NCBI GenBank assembly: GCA_041191145.1
Contig: JBEEPK010000003.1
Coordinates: 23,009 to 87,008 of the forward strand
DNA: 64,000 nucleotides
From: UBA961 sp041191145
GTDB lineage: Bacteria; Bacteroidota; Ignavibacteria; Kapaibacteriales; UBA961
Direction: 5' to 3'
Shown here: in pieces, positions 1 through 8,463 of the stretch
Position numbering within the stretch: the first letter of the stretch is position 1
How the letters are laid out: each line of letters starts with the position of its first letter
Notes under the pieces: model-generated
The model's input: the letters and a program-made list of their open reading frames with translations, nothing else
Databases searched by the model: none
Told to the model about the DNA's origin: nothing
Translations under genes and position numbers: made by a program

Positions 1-85
1 TGTCTTGGTCACCAACTGTAAATGTAATTCCATCAAAAAGTGGAATTCCATTAAATTGCATGGTGCATTGAGAAACTGCTATCAT
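1..85 (-). CDS. ABC-F type ATPase, N-terminal fragment
   Basis: The minus strand from base 85 reads an ATG followed by 28 codons that run off the window edge. The peptide (MIAVSQCTMQFNGIPLFDGI..., then TFTVGDQD) matches the first beta strands of an ABC ATPase domain, before the Walker A loop. The LFDG-TFTV pattern right at the N-terminus is typical of soluble ABC-F proteins (Uup/EttA/YdiF-like), which act on ribosomes and have no membrane domain. An ordinary ABC transporter ATPase cannot be excluded, because Walker A lies outside the window. The gene is divergent from the next one with only about 22 bases between the starts. Confidence 0.7.
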   Translation of the reverse strand, partial: MIAVSQCTMQFNGIPLFDGITFTVGDQD

Positions 86-107
86 TTAGATTAACCGTGT
101 GAAATTT

Positions 108-968
108 ATGGCTCTATATCATTATTACATCAATAGTCAAGGCATCATCTCTCATGAAGGAATCATTATTGATGATACAACACTTATTGAATTGATTTAC
201 AAAAATATGGACTATAATCGTACGGGGAGTTTTCCAGAAGCAAGTTTTTATGCTCGTATCGGAAATGAAGAAATCTATCTTCACAAGGAAGATACTCCGA
301 TTGTTTGGAAATATATTGACGGCGATCGCATATGTATGACAAATAAGATATCATTTCCATTTTCTATCAGAGATCTGAGATATTCCAAAGATGGTAATCT
401 GTATCATCGTTCTTCTATGGGTGAATGGGGAAGAATATCAGCAAGATTATTAGTTGAGTTACGAGATAATATTCAGCCATGGGGACCACATTACATATAT
501 TTAGATGATTTCCATTCCAGAGTTATTGAACCACTTGAAAAAAATGATACGGTTTTTTTACATCCAAGATCAGACAATCAATGTTTTGGGTGTGGTGAGC
601 TGAATAATCAAGGTTTGCACATGACTTTTGTTTATGATCCTATTACTCAATCAGTTGAATCTTGGTTTACACCTCCCAAATCCCTCATGGGTTCTCTCAA
701 TATTATGCATGGTGGCATGGTAAGTCTTTTATTGGATGAAACAATGGGAAAAGTACTTTCTGGTATGAATGTCAAAGCACCCACAGGTCAATTAAATGTG
801 AGATTCAAAAAACCAACATTTATCGAACAGGAGTTGTATCTGAAGGGACGCTTATTATCCGAACAGGGAAGAAAATTTACATTAATGGCTGAATTGATTG
901 ATAGAGAGGGGAATATCACAGCACAAGGAGAAGGACTATTTATCAAAAGGAAAGAGAATCATTCATAA
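108..968 (+). CDS. UPF0598 (DUF4505) domain fused to PaaI-like hotdog thioesterase
   Basis: The protein is about 286 aa with two parts. Residues about 1-150 resemble the UPF0598/DUF4505 family (human C8orf82): a YYINSQG start, RTGSFPEASFYARIGNE, KEDTPIVW and DGNLYHR all fall in the order seen in that family. Its function is unknown. Residues about 160-286 are a PaaI/YiiD-type hotdog thioesterase domain, with CFGCGELNNQGL, the core HGGMVSLLLDE and the closing strand AQGEGLFIKR. The domain probably hydrolyses an acyl-CoA; the substrate is unknown. I prefer ATG 108; an in-frame GTG at 99 would add three residues. Neither has a Shine-Dalgarno. The 3' end overlaps the convergent ppx gene by 26 bases. 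Confidence 0.8.
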   Translation: MALYHYYINSQGIISHEGIIIDDTTLIELIYKNMDYNRTGSFPEASFYARIGNEEIYLHKEDTPIVWKYIDGDRICMTNKISFPFSIRDLRYSKDGNLYHRSSMGEWGRISARLLVELRDNIQPWGPHYIYLDDFHSRVIEPLEKNDTVFLHPRSDNQCFGCGELNNQGLHMTFVYDPITQSVESWFTPPKSLMGSLNIMHGGMVSLLLDETMGKVLSGMNVKAPTGQLNVRFKKPTFIEQELYLKGRLLSEQGRKFTLMAELIDREGNITAQGEGLFIKRKENHS

Positions 969-1851
969 TTGATTGGACAATTCCATAGCGAAGTCCTTTT
1001 TTACTCACTATACAAGATTTGGCTTGAACATTTTCAAGAATAAGTGACAAAATGAGCGCGCCTGCCGGTAAAATGTCTGCTCTTTGCGGATGAACGCCGG
1101 GAATAGAAAGTATTGACTCTAAATCTGAATGCAGTAATTCATTACTCATTTGGGAAATTCTCTCAACTGACAATACATGGCCATGAATAAGATGAGAAGA
1201 AAGATCATGAATCTCAAGGTCTATTGCTGCCAATGTTGTTGGAGTTCCTGCAGTTGCAATAATTGTTGAATTGACCGGAATGAAAATGTCATTCAACAAA
1301 TTCTTGACATATAGTATGGCTTGTTCAAGTTCATTATCTGAAATGGGTAATTGCTTCATGAATGCATCAGTAAGGCGTACGGCACCTATGTCAATACTAA
1401 TGCAATGTTCATTATTGTCAATCATTTGAATAATCTCAGTGCTCCCTCCGCCAATATCGATTATTACCGGTTTATCGTGATCTTCTCGGCTTCCAAGAAA
1501 AGTAAGGGAAGCTTCTTCTATTCCTGAAATTATTTCAATTGGATACCCCAAAGTTTGTTCGAGTATTGTTTGTACATCAACTTTGTTTTGAGCATCTCGC
1601 ATAGCACTTGTTGCAATTGCTCTCACGGAAATATTGGTGTATTGCGATATAAGTATCGCATATTCTTCAAGAATGGTGATTGCTCTTTGAATTGCTTTGT
1701 CTGAAATGTTTCCGCTTTTGTTTATTCCTTCTCCAAGTCTTGCTATTCTATGTTCATCTTTGATGATGCTGATATTGCCATCTTGATCTTTTGAAAGAAT
1801 AAGGAGTAAAAGCGTATTGGTTCCGATATCGATTCCGGCATAATATTTCAT
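943..1851 (-). CDS. Ppx/GppA family phosphatase
   Basis: The protein is 302 aa with an ASKHA-fold ATPase-like core. It has the phosphate-1 motif YAGIDIGTNTLLLL at residues 4-17, phosphate-2 motif VIIDIGGGSTEI near residue 130, and the IATAGTPTTLAA adenosine-like motif near residue 200. It corresponds to the short (about 300 aa) exopolyphosphatase / pppGpp phosphohydrolase form without the C-terminal HD-like domain of E. coli Ppx. It should hydrolyse polyphosphate or pppGpp in the cytosol; which one cannot be told from sequence. It follows prmA with a TAATG stop-start overlap, so translation is probably coupled. Confidence 0.88.
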   Translation of the reverse strand: MKYYAGIDIGTNTLLLLILSKDQDGNISIIKDEHRIARLGEGINKSGNISDKAIQRAITILEEYAILISQYTNISVRAIATSAMRDAQNKVDVQTILEQTLGYPIEIISGIEEASLTFLGSREDHDKPVIIDIGGGSTEIIQMIDNNEHCISIDIGAVRLTDAFMKQLPISDNELEQAILYVKNLLNDIFIPVNSTIIATAGTPTTLAAIDLEIHDLSSHLIHGHVLSVERISQMSNELLHSDLESILSIPGVHPQRADILPAGALILSLILENVQAKSCIVSKKGLRYGIVQSIMNDSLSF

Positions 1852-2693
1852 TATACAGCTCTAAAAGTAATTGCTACCCAATCTTGTTCTTTGAGCGTTT
1901 TAAGATGCTCGAATCCATGTTTGAGAGCAGATTGCACTATTTCATCCGCATCAATTGCAAGAATGCCTGAAACAATCATAATTCCTTTGCTTTCATTTAA
2001 TGCTGCGTGGAATTTAGTCATATTAGGGAGTATGATATTCCGATACATATTCGCCGCGATACCATCAACAGGGGATAGATCCAATGTAAAAATATCTGCT
2101 TGTTCAACATGCATATTATCAATTGAATTTAGAACAGCATTATCTTTCGCATTTTCAACACTCCATTCATCATTGTCGAATGCAAAAATGTCTTTTGCTC
2201 CCAATTTTGAAGCAAGTATGCCGAGAACACCTGAACCACAACCTGCATCCATCCATGAAGAATTTGGTTGAACCCATTCTTGCAATTCTTTGCAAACCAT
2301 TCGGGTAGTGGGATGATATCCTGTTCCGAAAGCCATTTGAGGATTAATAATGATGGTTAATGGATGATGAACTTCATCTATTTTCCATTCAGGGGTAATA
2401 GCAATGGTGTCATTCACAATGATCGGCTCAAGTGAATTTTCCCATTCTTTATTCCAATTTTGATCTTGAATGATTTCTTTCTTAAGTATTGTACATTCAA
2501 TATCATGGTTCTTTGCTGTTTCCAAGATAAATCTATCGAAATCATCATGATAATCAGAGGTATTGAATATGATCGTCATCATATCCTGTGATTGTTCTAT
2601 GCCGGAAAAATCCATATTGGAAAGAAGTCCGATGAGAATGTCTTGGTATTCTTCAGGAACAAAAAAATGAATGGCAATAAATTCTGATTTCAT
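1851..2693 (-). CDS. prmA: Ribosomal protein L11 methyltransferase
   Basis: The protein is 280 aa, the usual PrmA size. The N-terminal half is the L11-recognition domain. The C-terminal half is a class I SAM methyltransferase, with the family signature PQMAFGTGYHPTTRM (about residues 118-132), then motif I WMDAGCGSGVLGI and DIFAFDNDEWSVENA, and IAANMYRNII replacing the usual N-I-L/N-Y-I motif. The enzyme trimethylates L11 on the large ribosomal subunit. It sits between the M28 lipoprotein gene (1-base gap upstream) and ppx/gppA, all on one strand, so these three are likely cotranscribed. Confidence 0.92.
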   Translation of the reverse strand: MKSEFIAIHFFVPEEYQDILIGLLSNMDFSGIEQSQDMMTIIFNTSDYHDDFDRFILETAKNHDIECTILKKEIIQDQNWNKEWENSLEPIIVNDTIAITPEWKIDEVHHPLTIIINPQMAFGTGYHPTTRMVCKELQEWVQPNSSWMDAGCGSGVLGILASKLGAKDIFAFDNDEWSVENAKDNAVLNSIDNMHVEQADIFTLDLSPVDGIAANMYRNIILPNMTKFHAALNESKGIMIVSGILAIDADEIVQSALKHGFEHLKTLKEQDWVAITFRAV

Positions 2694-2694
2694 A

Positions 2695-3687
2695 TCAAAA
2701 AATGTCTTGAGAACTCGTGAAGAGAAAGTCTAAAAGCACATTGCCTATATCGGCAAGAGTTTGAGAAGATATATTATCAATTGTATCTTGAGAAGTGTGC
2801 CAATATTGTCGACGCGGATTGGGATCAATATTTCCCACAAGATTCACATCAATAATATTGATAGTCTTGATTCCATGTTGATTCAAAATCACATGATCAT
2901 CACTTACAGAATTACCTATCTCATGAATGAAATACGGGGAGCCTCTTTTCTTTGCGATATTCCATATTCCATCAACGAGAACTGTATGTGCCTGTCTGGA
3001 AATTGGTTCATATCGAAATTCAGCTTGTTTGTCTCCGACCAAATCCAGTAAAATTCCATATCGAGGTTTTGGAAGAGGATAATGTACTGCCAAATATCGT
3101 GAGCCTTGGAAAAAGCCATCCAAATCTCCTGAGATTCCTAGGTCTTCGCCATCAAATAGAATGAGATCAATACCAACATCAGCCTTTTGTTTAGATAAAA
3201 TATTTGCAATTTCCATGAGAACGGCAACCCCACTTGCACCATCATTTGCCCCTAATATCGGATTTGTCCTCTGTAATTGATTTTTATCTTCATCAGCGAA
3301 TGGACGAGTATCCCAATGAGCACAAAGCAGAATACGATCACTCTTTTCAGGTGAGAAAGAAGCTATGATATTGGCCATGTCATATGTTTTTCCATAGACT
3401 GTGCTTGAAAATCGCTGTAAAAAAGCTGTATCTGCCGTATTTGAGAAATAATTGAGTAAATATTTCATGGTTTCGGCATGACCTTTTGAACCGGGATTTC
3501 TTGGTCCAAAGGATAATTGAGATTCAATATGCTTGAAAACAGAATCGGGAGAAATCAAGATTCCTTCATATTGCTTGGCTGATTCATTTGAAACACTTTC
3601 TTGTTCTAGGGTCTCTTTCGTGCAACCATTACTAAGGAAAAATGTTATGATCAAGATCAAGATTGTGTAAGCTGTGGTATTCTTCAT
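2695..3687 (-). CDS. M28 family lipoprotein, glutaminyl-cyclase-like zinc peptidase
   Basis: The protein is 330 aa. It begins with a lipoprotein signal peptide whose lipobox LSNGC puts the lipid-anchored cysteine at residue 22. The M28 zinc-peptidase core follows: the metal ligand histidine in CAHWDTRPF (H124), the bridging aspartate in GANDGASG (D149), the acidic pair in LFDGEDLG (E181, D182) and a late DDHVI aspartate/histidine. The AHWDTRPFAD and GANDGASGVA combination is the pattern of bacterial homologues of glutaminyl-peptide cyclotransferase, so it may cyclise N-terminal Gln or act as an aminopeptidase in the periplasm. Sequence alone does not decide which. Confidence 0.85.
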   Translation of the reverse strand: MKNTTAYTILILIITFFLSNGCTKETLEQESVSNESAKQYEGILISPDSVFKHIESQLSFGPRNPGSKGHAETMKYLLNYFSNTADTAFLQRFSSTVYGKTYDMANIIASFSPEKSDRILLCAHWDTRPFADEDKNQLQRTNPILGANDGASGVAVLMEIANILSKQKADVGIDLILFDGEDLGISGDLDGFFQGSRYLAVHYPLPKPRYGILLDLVGDKQAEFRYEPISRQAHTVLVDGIWNIAKKRGSPYFIHEIGNSVSDDHVILNQHGIKTINIIDVNLVGNIDPNPRRQYWHTSQDTIDNISSQTLADIGNVLLDFLFTSSQDIF

Positions 3688-3744
3688 TGTTATTGTGTAA
3701 TTTTAGCCATAATTCTAAGCAATTTATTGAATTTCTCTCGGCTT

Positions 3745-4263
3745 ATGACTTCTATCATGGAAAATCTACGCCAAATTGAGTTAATTGTATTTGATGTTGA
3801 TGGTACAATGACTGATGGCGGCATGTATTACACCGAACAGGGTATCTCATTCAAACGATTTGATGTTAGAGATGGCATGGGAATTGTACTTCTTCACAAA
3901 GCAGGTTTAAAAACTGCAATCATCACAAGCGAAGAAACAAAAATTGTGCAAGAGAGAGCAAGTACACTGAAAATTGATACTGTTATTCAAGGATCTCGCA
4001 ACAAAATGGCTTCACTTTCGTTACTGTGCGAGCGATATTCATTGAGTTTGGATCATATTGCATATATCGGTGATGATGTGAATGATCTTGCATGTTTGCA
4101 ATCTGTTGGATTTTCCATGTCCCCATCAGATGCACATGACATTATAAAAGAAAATGTCCATTACATCAGTGCATATCCGGGTGGACATGGAGCTGTGAGA
4201 GAATGTTGTGACATGATATTGAAAGCCAAAGGCATGTCAATTATCTTACCTGAACAATGGTAA
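3745..4263 (+). CDS. kdsC: 3-deoxy-D-manno-octulosonate 8-phosphate phosphatase (KdsC)
   Basis: HAD-superfamily C0-type phosphatase of about 172 aa, the usual KdsC length. It has motif I FDVDGTMTDGG, motif II IITSE, and the motif IV region YIGDDVNDL, with the family hallmarks FDVRDGMGI and PGGHGAVRE near the end. It dephosphorylates Kdo-8-phosphate to Kdo in the LPS precursor pathway; KdsB at 8464 uses the product. ATG 3745 and ATG 3757 (MENLRQIELI) are both reasonable starts. The in-frame TTG at 3727 is less likely. The gene is divergent from the M28 gene, and a YtxH-like gene follows 18 bases later. Confidence 0.9.
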   Translation: MTSIMENLRQIELIVFDVDGTMTDGGMYYTEQGISFKRFDVRDGMGIVLLHKAGLKTAIITSEETKIVQERASTLKIDTVIQGSRNKMASLSLLCERYSLSLDHIAYIGDDVNDLACLQSVGFSMSPSDAHDIIKENVHYISAYPGGHGAVRECCDMILKAKGMSIILPEQW

Positions 4264-4281
4264 TTAATACGGAGAGAAGAT

Positions 4282-4719
4282 ATGAAAGAAGACAGTGAAG
4301 TAGTCAATTCCTATGCAAAAGGATTTCTCCTTGGTGCATTGGTAGGTGGTGCAGTAGGTGCTATCACGGCTTTATTATTTGCGCCAAAGCCCGGAAGGGA
4401 ATTGCGTGATGAATTATCGTACAGATCAAAGGATTTACTCGAAAAAGGACAGAATCTCTTTGGTGGACAAGAACATGAATCTTCTCATATTCCCAATGAT
4501 GGGAGAATGCAAGCAGATGCCGTTGTCCGCAATGCACGTGAAAAGGCTGATGATTTATTGCAGAATGCTGAACAAATGCTCCGCGATGCAAAAAGCAAAG
4601 CTCAAAATGCATCAGGAAGTGTTACAGATGGACTTCATAAGTTCAAAGATGCTGCAGCTGCCGGAGTAGAAGCATTCAAACAAGAAATAAGCAATGTACA
4701 ATCACGCTCAAATGGTTAA
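4282..4719 (+). CDS. YtxH domain protein
   Basis: The protein is 145 aa. It has one glycine-rich transmembrane segment at about residues 12-33 (GFLLGALVGGAVGAITALLFA), followed directly by APKPGRELRDEL, the signature of YtxH-type proteins (Gram-positive YtxH, plant and cyanobacterial stress proteins). The rest is a charged, alanine-rich helix with heptad-like spacing. The start has a good ribosome binding site (GGAGAG 8 bases upstream). The next gene, a DUF948-like protein, follows after 2 bases; in Firmicutes the YtxH and YtxG (DUF948) genes are also neighbours, which supports both calls. Role unknown, probably envelope or stress related. Confidence 0.8.
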   Translation: MKEDSEVVNSYAKGFLLGALVGGAVGAITALLFAPKPGRELRDELSYRSKDLLEKGQNLFGGQEHESSHIPNDGRMQADAVVRNAREKADDLLQNAEQMLRDAKSKAQNASGSVTDGLHKFKDAAAAGVEAFKQEISNVQSRSNG

Positions 4720-4721
4720 TA

Positions 4722-5129
4722 ATGGAACAAATTACAAATATCCTGATTGTCTTTGCTTTATTGAGTTTAACCATACTCGCAATTGTTTGTGTGATGTTTA
4801 TCCTCAAAGCTCAAAAAGCAGTACAGGATATCATGAGAATATTTTCTAATCTCTCACAAACAGTACAAAGAATTGAGGAAGATTCAAAACCGGTATTTAC
4901 TCAATTGGAAACAACATTACAGGATACATCCACAACGATGAAATCTCTGCAAAAGCAAATGACGACTGTCGAGGGAACATTGGATTCCATCAAACAAATT
5001 GCTGATAGAGTGAATGATTTGGAAGCCAAATTGCAAGCAAAGATTGAAAAACCTGTAATGCAAGCGGCCGGGTTCGTATCCGGTATAACCAATGCTATAG
5101 AGACATTCATTTCTGAAATCAAAAAATAA
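4722..5129 (+). CDS. DUF948 (YtxG)-like single-pass membrane protein
   Basis: The protein is 135 aa with an N-terminal membrane anchor at about residues 5-28 (ITNILIVFALLSLTILAIVCVMF) and a long predicted coiled coil with regularly spaced hydrophobics (LSQTVQRIEED, LETTLQDTSTTMKSLQ, IADRVNDLEAKLQAKI). This layout matches DUF948. It is paired with the YtxH-like gene directly upstream, and they are probably one transcript with kdsC. A hairpin at 5150-5176 separates it from mfd. The function of the family is not established. Confidence 0.72.
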   Translation: MEQITNILIVFALLSLTILAIVCVMFILKAQKAVQDIMRIFSNLSQTVQRIEEDSKPVFTQLETTLQDTSTTMKSLQKQMTTVEGTLDSIKQIADRVNDLEAKLQAKIEKPVMQAAGFVSGITNAIETFISEIKK

Positions 5130-5149
5130 ATTAAACAAGATATCACATC

Positions 5150-5176
5150 ACCCCCTCCATGAGCAATGGTGGGGGT
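5150..5176 (+). promoter_or_regulatory. GC-rich hairpin before mfd
   Basis: The arms 5150-5160 (acccc ctccat) and 5166-5176 (atggt gggggt) pair in 10 of 11 positions around the 5-base loop gagca. No T-run follows, so it is not a classic intrinsic terminator. It contains the upstream in-frame ATG (5166) of the mfd frame in its 3' arm, which argues that mfd actually starts at 5193. It could be a weak terminator, an mRNA-stability element or an initiation modulator. Confidence 0.5.
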
Positions 5177-5192
5177 ATGTCTATTGTATAGC

Positions 5193-8100
5193 ATGAAAAA
5201 ACATCCACTCCTGAATCATCTCACAAAGAAAAAACTTATTCAACAATTGATATCAGATGTTGAGTCCCATGATGTTTCAACTTCTTTCTTATTGACCGAG
5301 ACTAGTTCAGCATTTAAACATGTTCTCATATCTTTGCTTAGAGGACAGTTACAGAATAAGTTCATTTGCTTCACTTCCACTCCTGAAAAAGCATCAGAAT
5401 TATATTTTGATTTATCTTCGATGATAGATGAAGATAAGCTACACTTATTGGCATTGCCTGAACATCATCTTCATCTTCTTCATGAAGATATTGATCCAGA
5501 AGTATTAAGAACAGTAGATACATTACTCGCATTCAATAAAAGTGAATCTGGAATATTAATTCTTCCCGTACATTTACTCGCATTGCAATATCCTGCTCCA
5601 AAAACTTTGGAAGAGCATAGCATTTCAATTCAAAGAGGGAAATCAGTTCCATTCAAGCATTTCACGAATTCTTTGATGTTTCAAGGATTTGAAAGAAAAG
5701 ATTATGTTTCACAACAAGGAGAAATATCCATTCGAGGTGGAATCGTAGATATTTTTCCTTTGGGACATGATGTACCAATTCGAATTGAGTTTTGGGGTGA
5801 TGAAATTGAATCACTCAGAGAATATGAACCACAATCACAAAGAAGCATCAAAGAGTTAGAGTCATATGATTTTATTGGTGTATTATATCATGAAAAAGAT
5901 GAACAATTTACTTCAACTATTTTTGATCACATAGAACATCAATCAGTACTAATGTTCTTTGATGATGAAGTTATTCTGCAATCAATCGCAAGTGAACATG
6001 CAAAACAGATTCAGAAATATAAAAGAGTTGTTTTTTCTGAGAAAAATGGTTTGTATTCAGAGCTTTCATCCAAAGAACAACCAAATTACTCTGCATCTGT
6101 TCAAATGTGTGCAAAATCCGTTATTGAATCCATTGTCGATGGCTATACCGTATTTCTCTGTGCAGATGGCCAGGCACATATTCAACGATTTAAAGACTTG
6201 TTTTTATTATCCCTTGAACAAGATGAAGTAGTAGAAGACTTAATCCCTGAAAAGATTTCGGAAGAAGAAGTATTACGAAACATCAAATGGATTGATTCGA
6301 CATTGTCAACCGGATTCATATGTCATGAATTACGATTTGCAGTCATAACTGAACATCAATTATTTGAGAGAAAACATTTCCAAAAATCTGGTAATGTAAA
6401 GCGCTTTTCCGGAATATCACTCAAAGACTTGCAACAAATGCATATTGGAGATTATGTAGTTCATGTTGACAAAGGAATTGGACAATATGATGGACTTGTC
6501 ACGATTACAATCAATCAGCAACAACAAGAATGTGTGAGATTGCTTTATCATGGAACTGATGTTCTTTTTGTTCACCTGAATAATATTCACAAGATTCAAA
6601 AGTATTCAGCACAAGAGGCTTCAAAACCTACACTCAGTAGATTGGGTTCGAGTGAATGGGAGAAGAAGAAGCAGAAAACCAAGAAGCGTATAAAGGACAT
6701 AGCTCGAGAGCTGATAAAACTGTATGCTATGCGTAAGTCTGAGCCTGGCTTTCAGTTTCCGATCGATACGCATTGGCAGAAAGAATTTGAAGCATCCTTC
6801 ATGTATGAAGATACAGTAGATCAAGCAAAAGCAACTGAAGATGTAAAAAAAGATATGGAAAGCACAATACCAATGGACCGTCTTGTTTGCGGCGATGTTG
6901 GATTCGGAAAGACTGAAGTTGCAATCAGAGCTGCTTTCAAAGCAGTTCAAGCTGGTAAGCAAGTTGCTGTTCTTGTACCCACAACAATTCTTGCACATCA
7001 ACATTTTCATGTAAAAGTGGAAGTAATAAGTAGATTCCGTCAACAATCTGATCAGAAGAACATTGTAGATGACATAACTTCCGGGAAAATTGACATTTTG
7101 ATTGGAACGCATAGAATATTGAGCAAAGACATACAATTCAAGGATTTGGGATTGCTCATCATTGATGAAGAACAGCGTTTTGGTGTTGGAGCAAAAGAAA
7201 AACTCAGAAATCTCAGAATTTCTGTTGACACTTTGACTTTGACAGCCACTCCAATCCCAAGAACGCTCAATTTTTCATTGATGGGAGCCAGAGATTTAAG
7301 TGTCATTGAAACTCCTCCAAGAAATAGACTTCCAGTCAATACAGTCATTCATGAGTGGGATGATACACTTTTGCATGAATCAATCTCCAGAGAAATCGGG
7401 CGTGGTGGGCAAATCTATGTGGTAAATGATAATATCAAGGATTTGGATGCCATTCATCAGAAACTCCTAAATATTTTTCCATCCATTCGATGTGCAAAAG
7501 CTCATGGTCAAATGGAATCTGATCAGCTTGAAAAAGTCATGGAAGCTTTTTTGGAGAAAAAAATAGATTGTCTCCTCAGCACAAAAATTGTTGAGTCCGG
7601 ACTAGATATTCCAAATGCAAATACCATCATCATCAATCATTCTGATAATTTCGGTTTGGCTGAATTATATCAATTACGAGGTAGAGTTGGTAGATCAAAT
7701 ACACAGGCATATTGTCATTTGATCATACCTCCGATACAGACAATTACCCCACAAGCAGTAAGAAGATTACAGGCATTGGAGGAGTTTACCGAACTTGGCA
7801 GTGGTTTTCACCTGGCAATGCGTGATCTTGAAATCAGAGGCGCAGGGAATTTACTTGGTGCTGAACAAAGCGGTTTTATTGCTGATATGGGACTTGAATT
7901 ATATCAATCAATTCTTGAGGAAGCAGTTTCTGAATTGAAAGAAGATGAATTCTCAGACCTCTTCAAGGAATATGTAAGCGATAAAAAGATCAAAAAAGTG
8001 AATTTGGACATCGCTATTGACATATCTAGCGATGCCTTGATACCAGCCGGATATATCTCTCATGATGGCGAAAGATTCGAATATTATAGGAGATTATATA

Positions 8101-8459
8101 ATGTTCGAAGTGAATCGGAATTATTAAAAATTATTTCTGAGATCATTGATAGATATGGTCCATTACCTGAAGTGGCAGAAAACCTTATTTTTGCAATACG
8201 ATTACGCGTCATCGCCTTATCATTTGGTTTTAGTAGACTTGTCTTTAAAAACAATGTTCTGGCAATTGAATTTCCACCTGACAATAACTCGGCGTTTTAT
8301 TATACGATATTCCCGGGTATTCTTGACGCAGTAGCAACTGGTGAATATGGTTCTCTGATCAACCAGGACAATAAAGTGTTCTTACATATTCCTTGCGATT
8401 CAAGAGATACATCATTACATATACTTTCCACATTACAACGATTCATGATACCCGGATAG
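5193..8459 (+). CDS. mfd: Transcription-repair coupling factor
   Basis: The protein is about 1088 aa. In order it has a UvrB-like N-terminal region, with the FERKDYVSQQGEISIRGGIVDIFP segment of the D1a-D2 domains; a CarD-like RNA-polymerase interaction domain at about residues 405-475 (GDYVVHVDKGIGQYDGL); a RecG-like translocase with Walker A GDVGFGKTEVA near 565, DEEQRFGV near 657, TATPIPRTL, and RGRVGRS; and a C-terminal TRCF domain. It removes stalled RNA polymerase and recruits the UvrA2-UvrB complex. I chose ATG 5193 (MKKHPLL); the in-frame ATG 5166 lies inside a hairpin and adds nine unlikely residues. Confidence 0.95.
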   Translation: MKKHPLLNHLTKKKLIQQLISDVESHDVSTSFLLTETSSAFKHVLISLLRGQLQNKFICFTSTPEKASELYFDLSSMIDEDKLHLLALPEHHLHLLHEDIDPEVLRTVDTLLAFNKSESGILILPVHLLALQYPAPKTLEEHSISIQRGKSVPFKHFTNSLMFQGFERKDYVSQQGEISIRGGIVDIFPLGHDVPIRIEFWGDEIESLREYEPQSQRSIKELESYDFIGVLYHEKDEQFTSTIFDHIEHQSVLMFFDDEVILQSIASEHAKQIQKYKRVVFSEKNGLYSELSSKEQPNYSASVQMCAKSVIESIVDGYTVFLCADGQAHIQRFKDLFLLSLEQDEVVEDLIPEKISEEEVLRNIKWIDSTLSTGFICHELRFAVITEHQLFERKHFQKSGNVKRFSGISLKDLQQMHIGDYVVHVDKGIGQYDGLVTITINQQQQECVRLLYHGTDVLFVHLNNIHKIQKYSAQEASKPTLSRLGSSEWEKKKQKTKKRIKDIARELIKLYAMRKSEPGFQFPIDTHWQKEFEASFMYEDTVDQAKATEDVKKDMESTIPMDRLVCGDVGFGKTEVAIRAAFKAVQAGKQVAVLVPTTILAHQHFHVKVEVISRFRQQSDQKNIVDDITSGKIDILIGTHRILSKDIQFKDLGLLIIDEEQRFGVGAKEKLRNLRISVDTLTLTATPIPRTLNFSLMGARDLSVIETPPRNRLPVNTVIHEWDDTLLHESISREIGRGGQIYVVNDNIKDLDAIHQKLLNIFPSIRCAKAHGQMESDQLEKVMEAFLEKKIDCLLSTKIVESGLDIPNANTIIINHSDNFGLAELYQLRGRVGRSNTQAYCHLIIPPIQTITPQAVRRLQALEEFTELGSGFHLAMRDLEIRGAGNLLGAEQSGFIADMGLELYQSILEEAVSELKEDEFSDLFKEYVSDKKIKKVNLDIAIDISSDALIPAGYISHDGERFEYYRRLYNVRSESELLKIISEIIDRYGPLPEVAENLIFAIRLRVIALSFGFSRLVFKNNVLAIEFPPDNNSAFYYTIFPGILDAVATGEYGSLINQDNKVFLHIPCDSRDTSLHILSTLQRFMIPG

Positions 8460-8463
8460 ATAG

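Noticed and set aside
1891..2271. 126-aa plus-strand ORF
   Set aside because: Antisense to prmA, including its SAM motif.
6621..7136. 171-aa minus-strand ORF inside mfd
   Set aside because: It lies opposite conserved helicase motifs of mfd; cysteine- and phenylalanine-rich noise sequence without similarity to a family.
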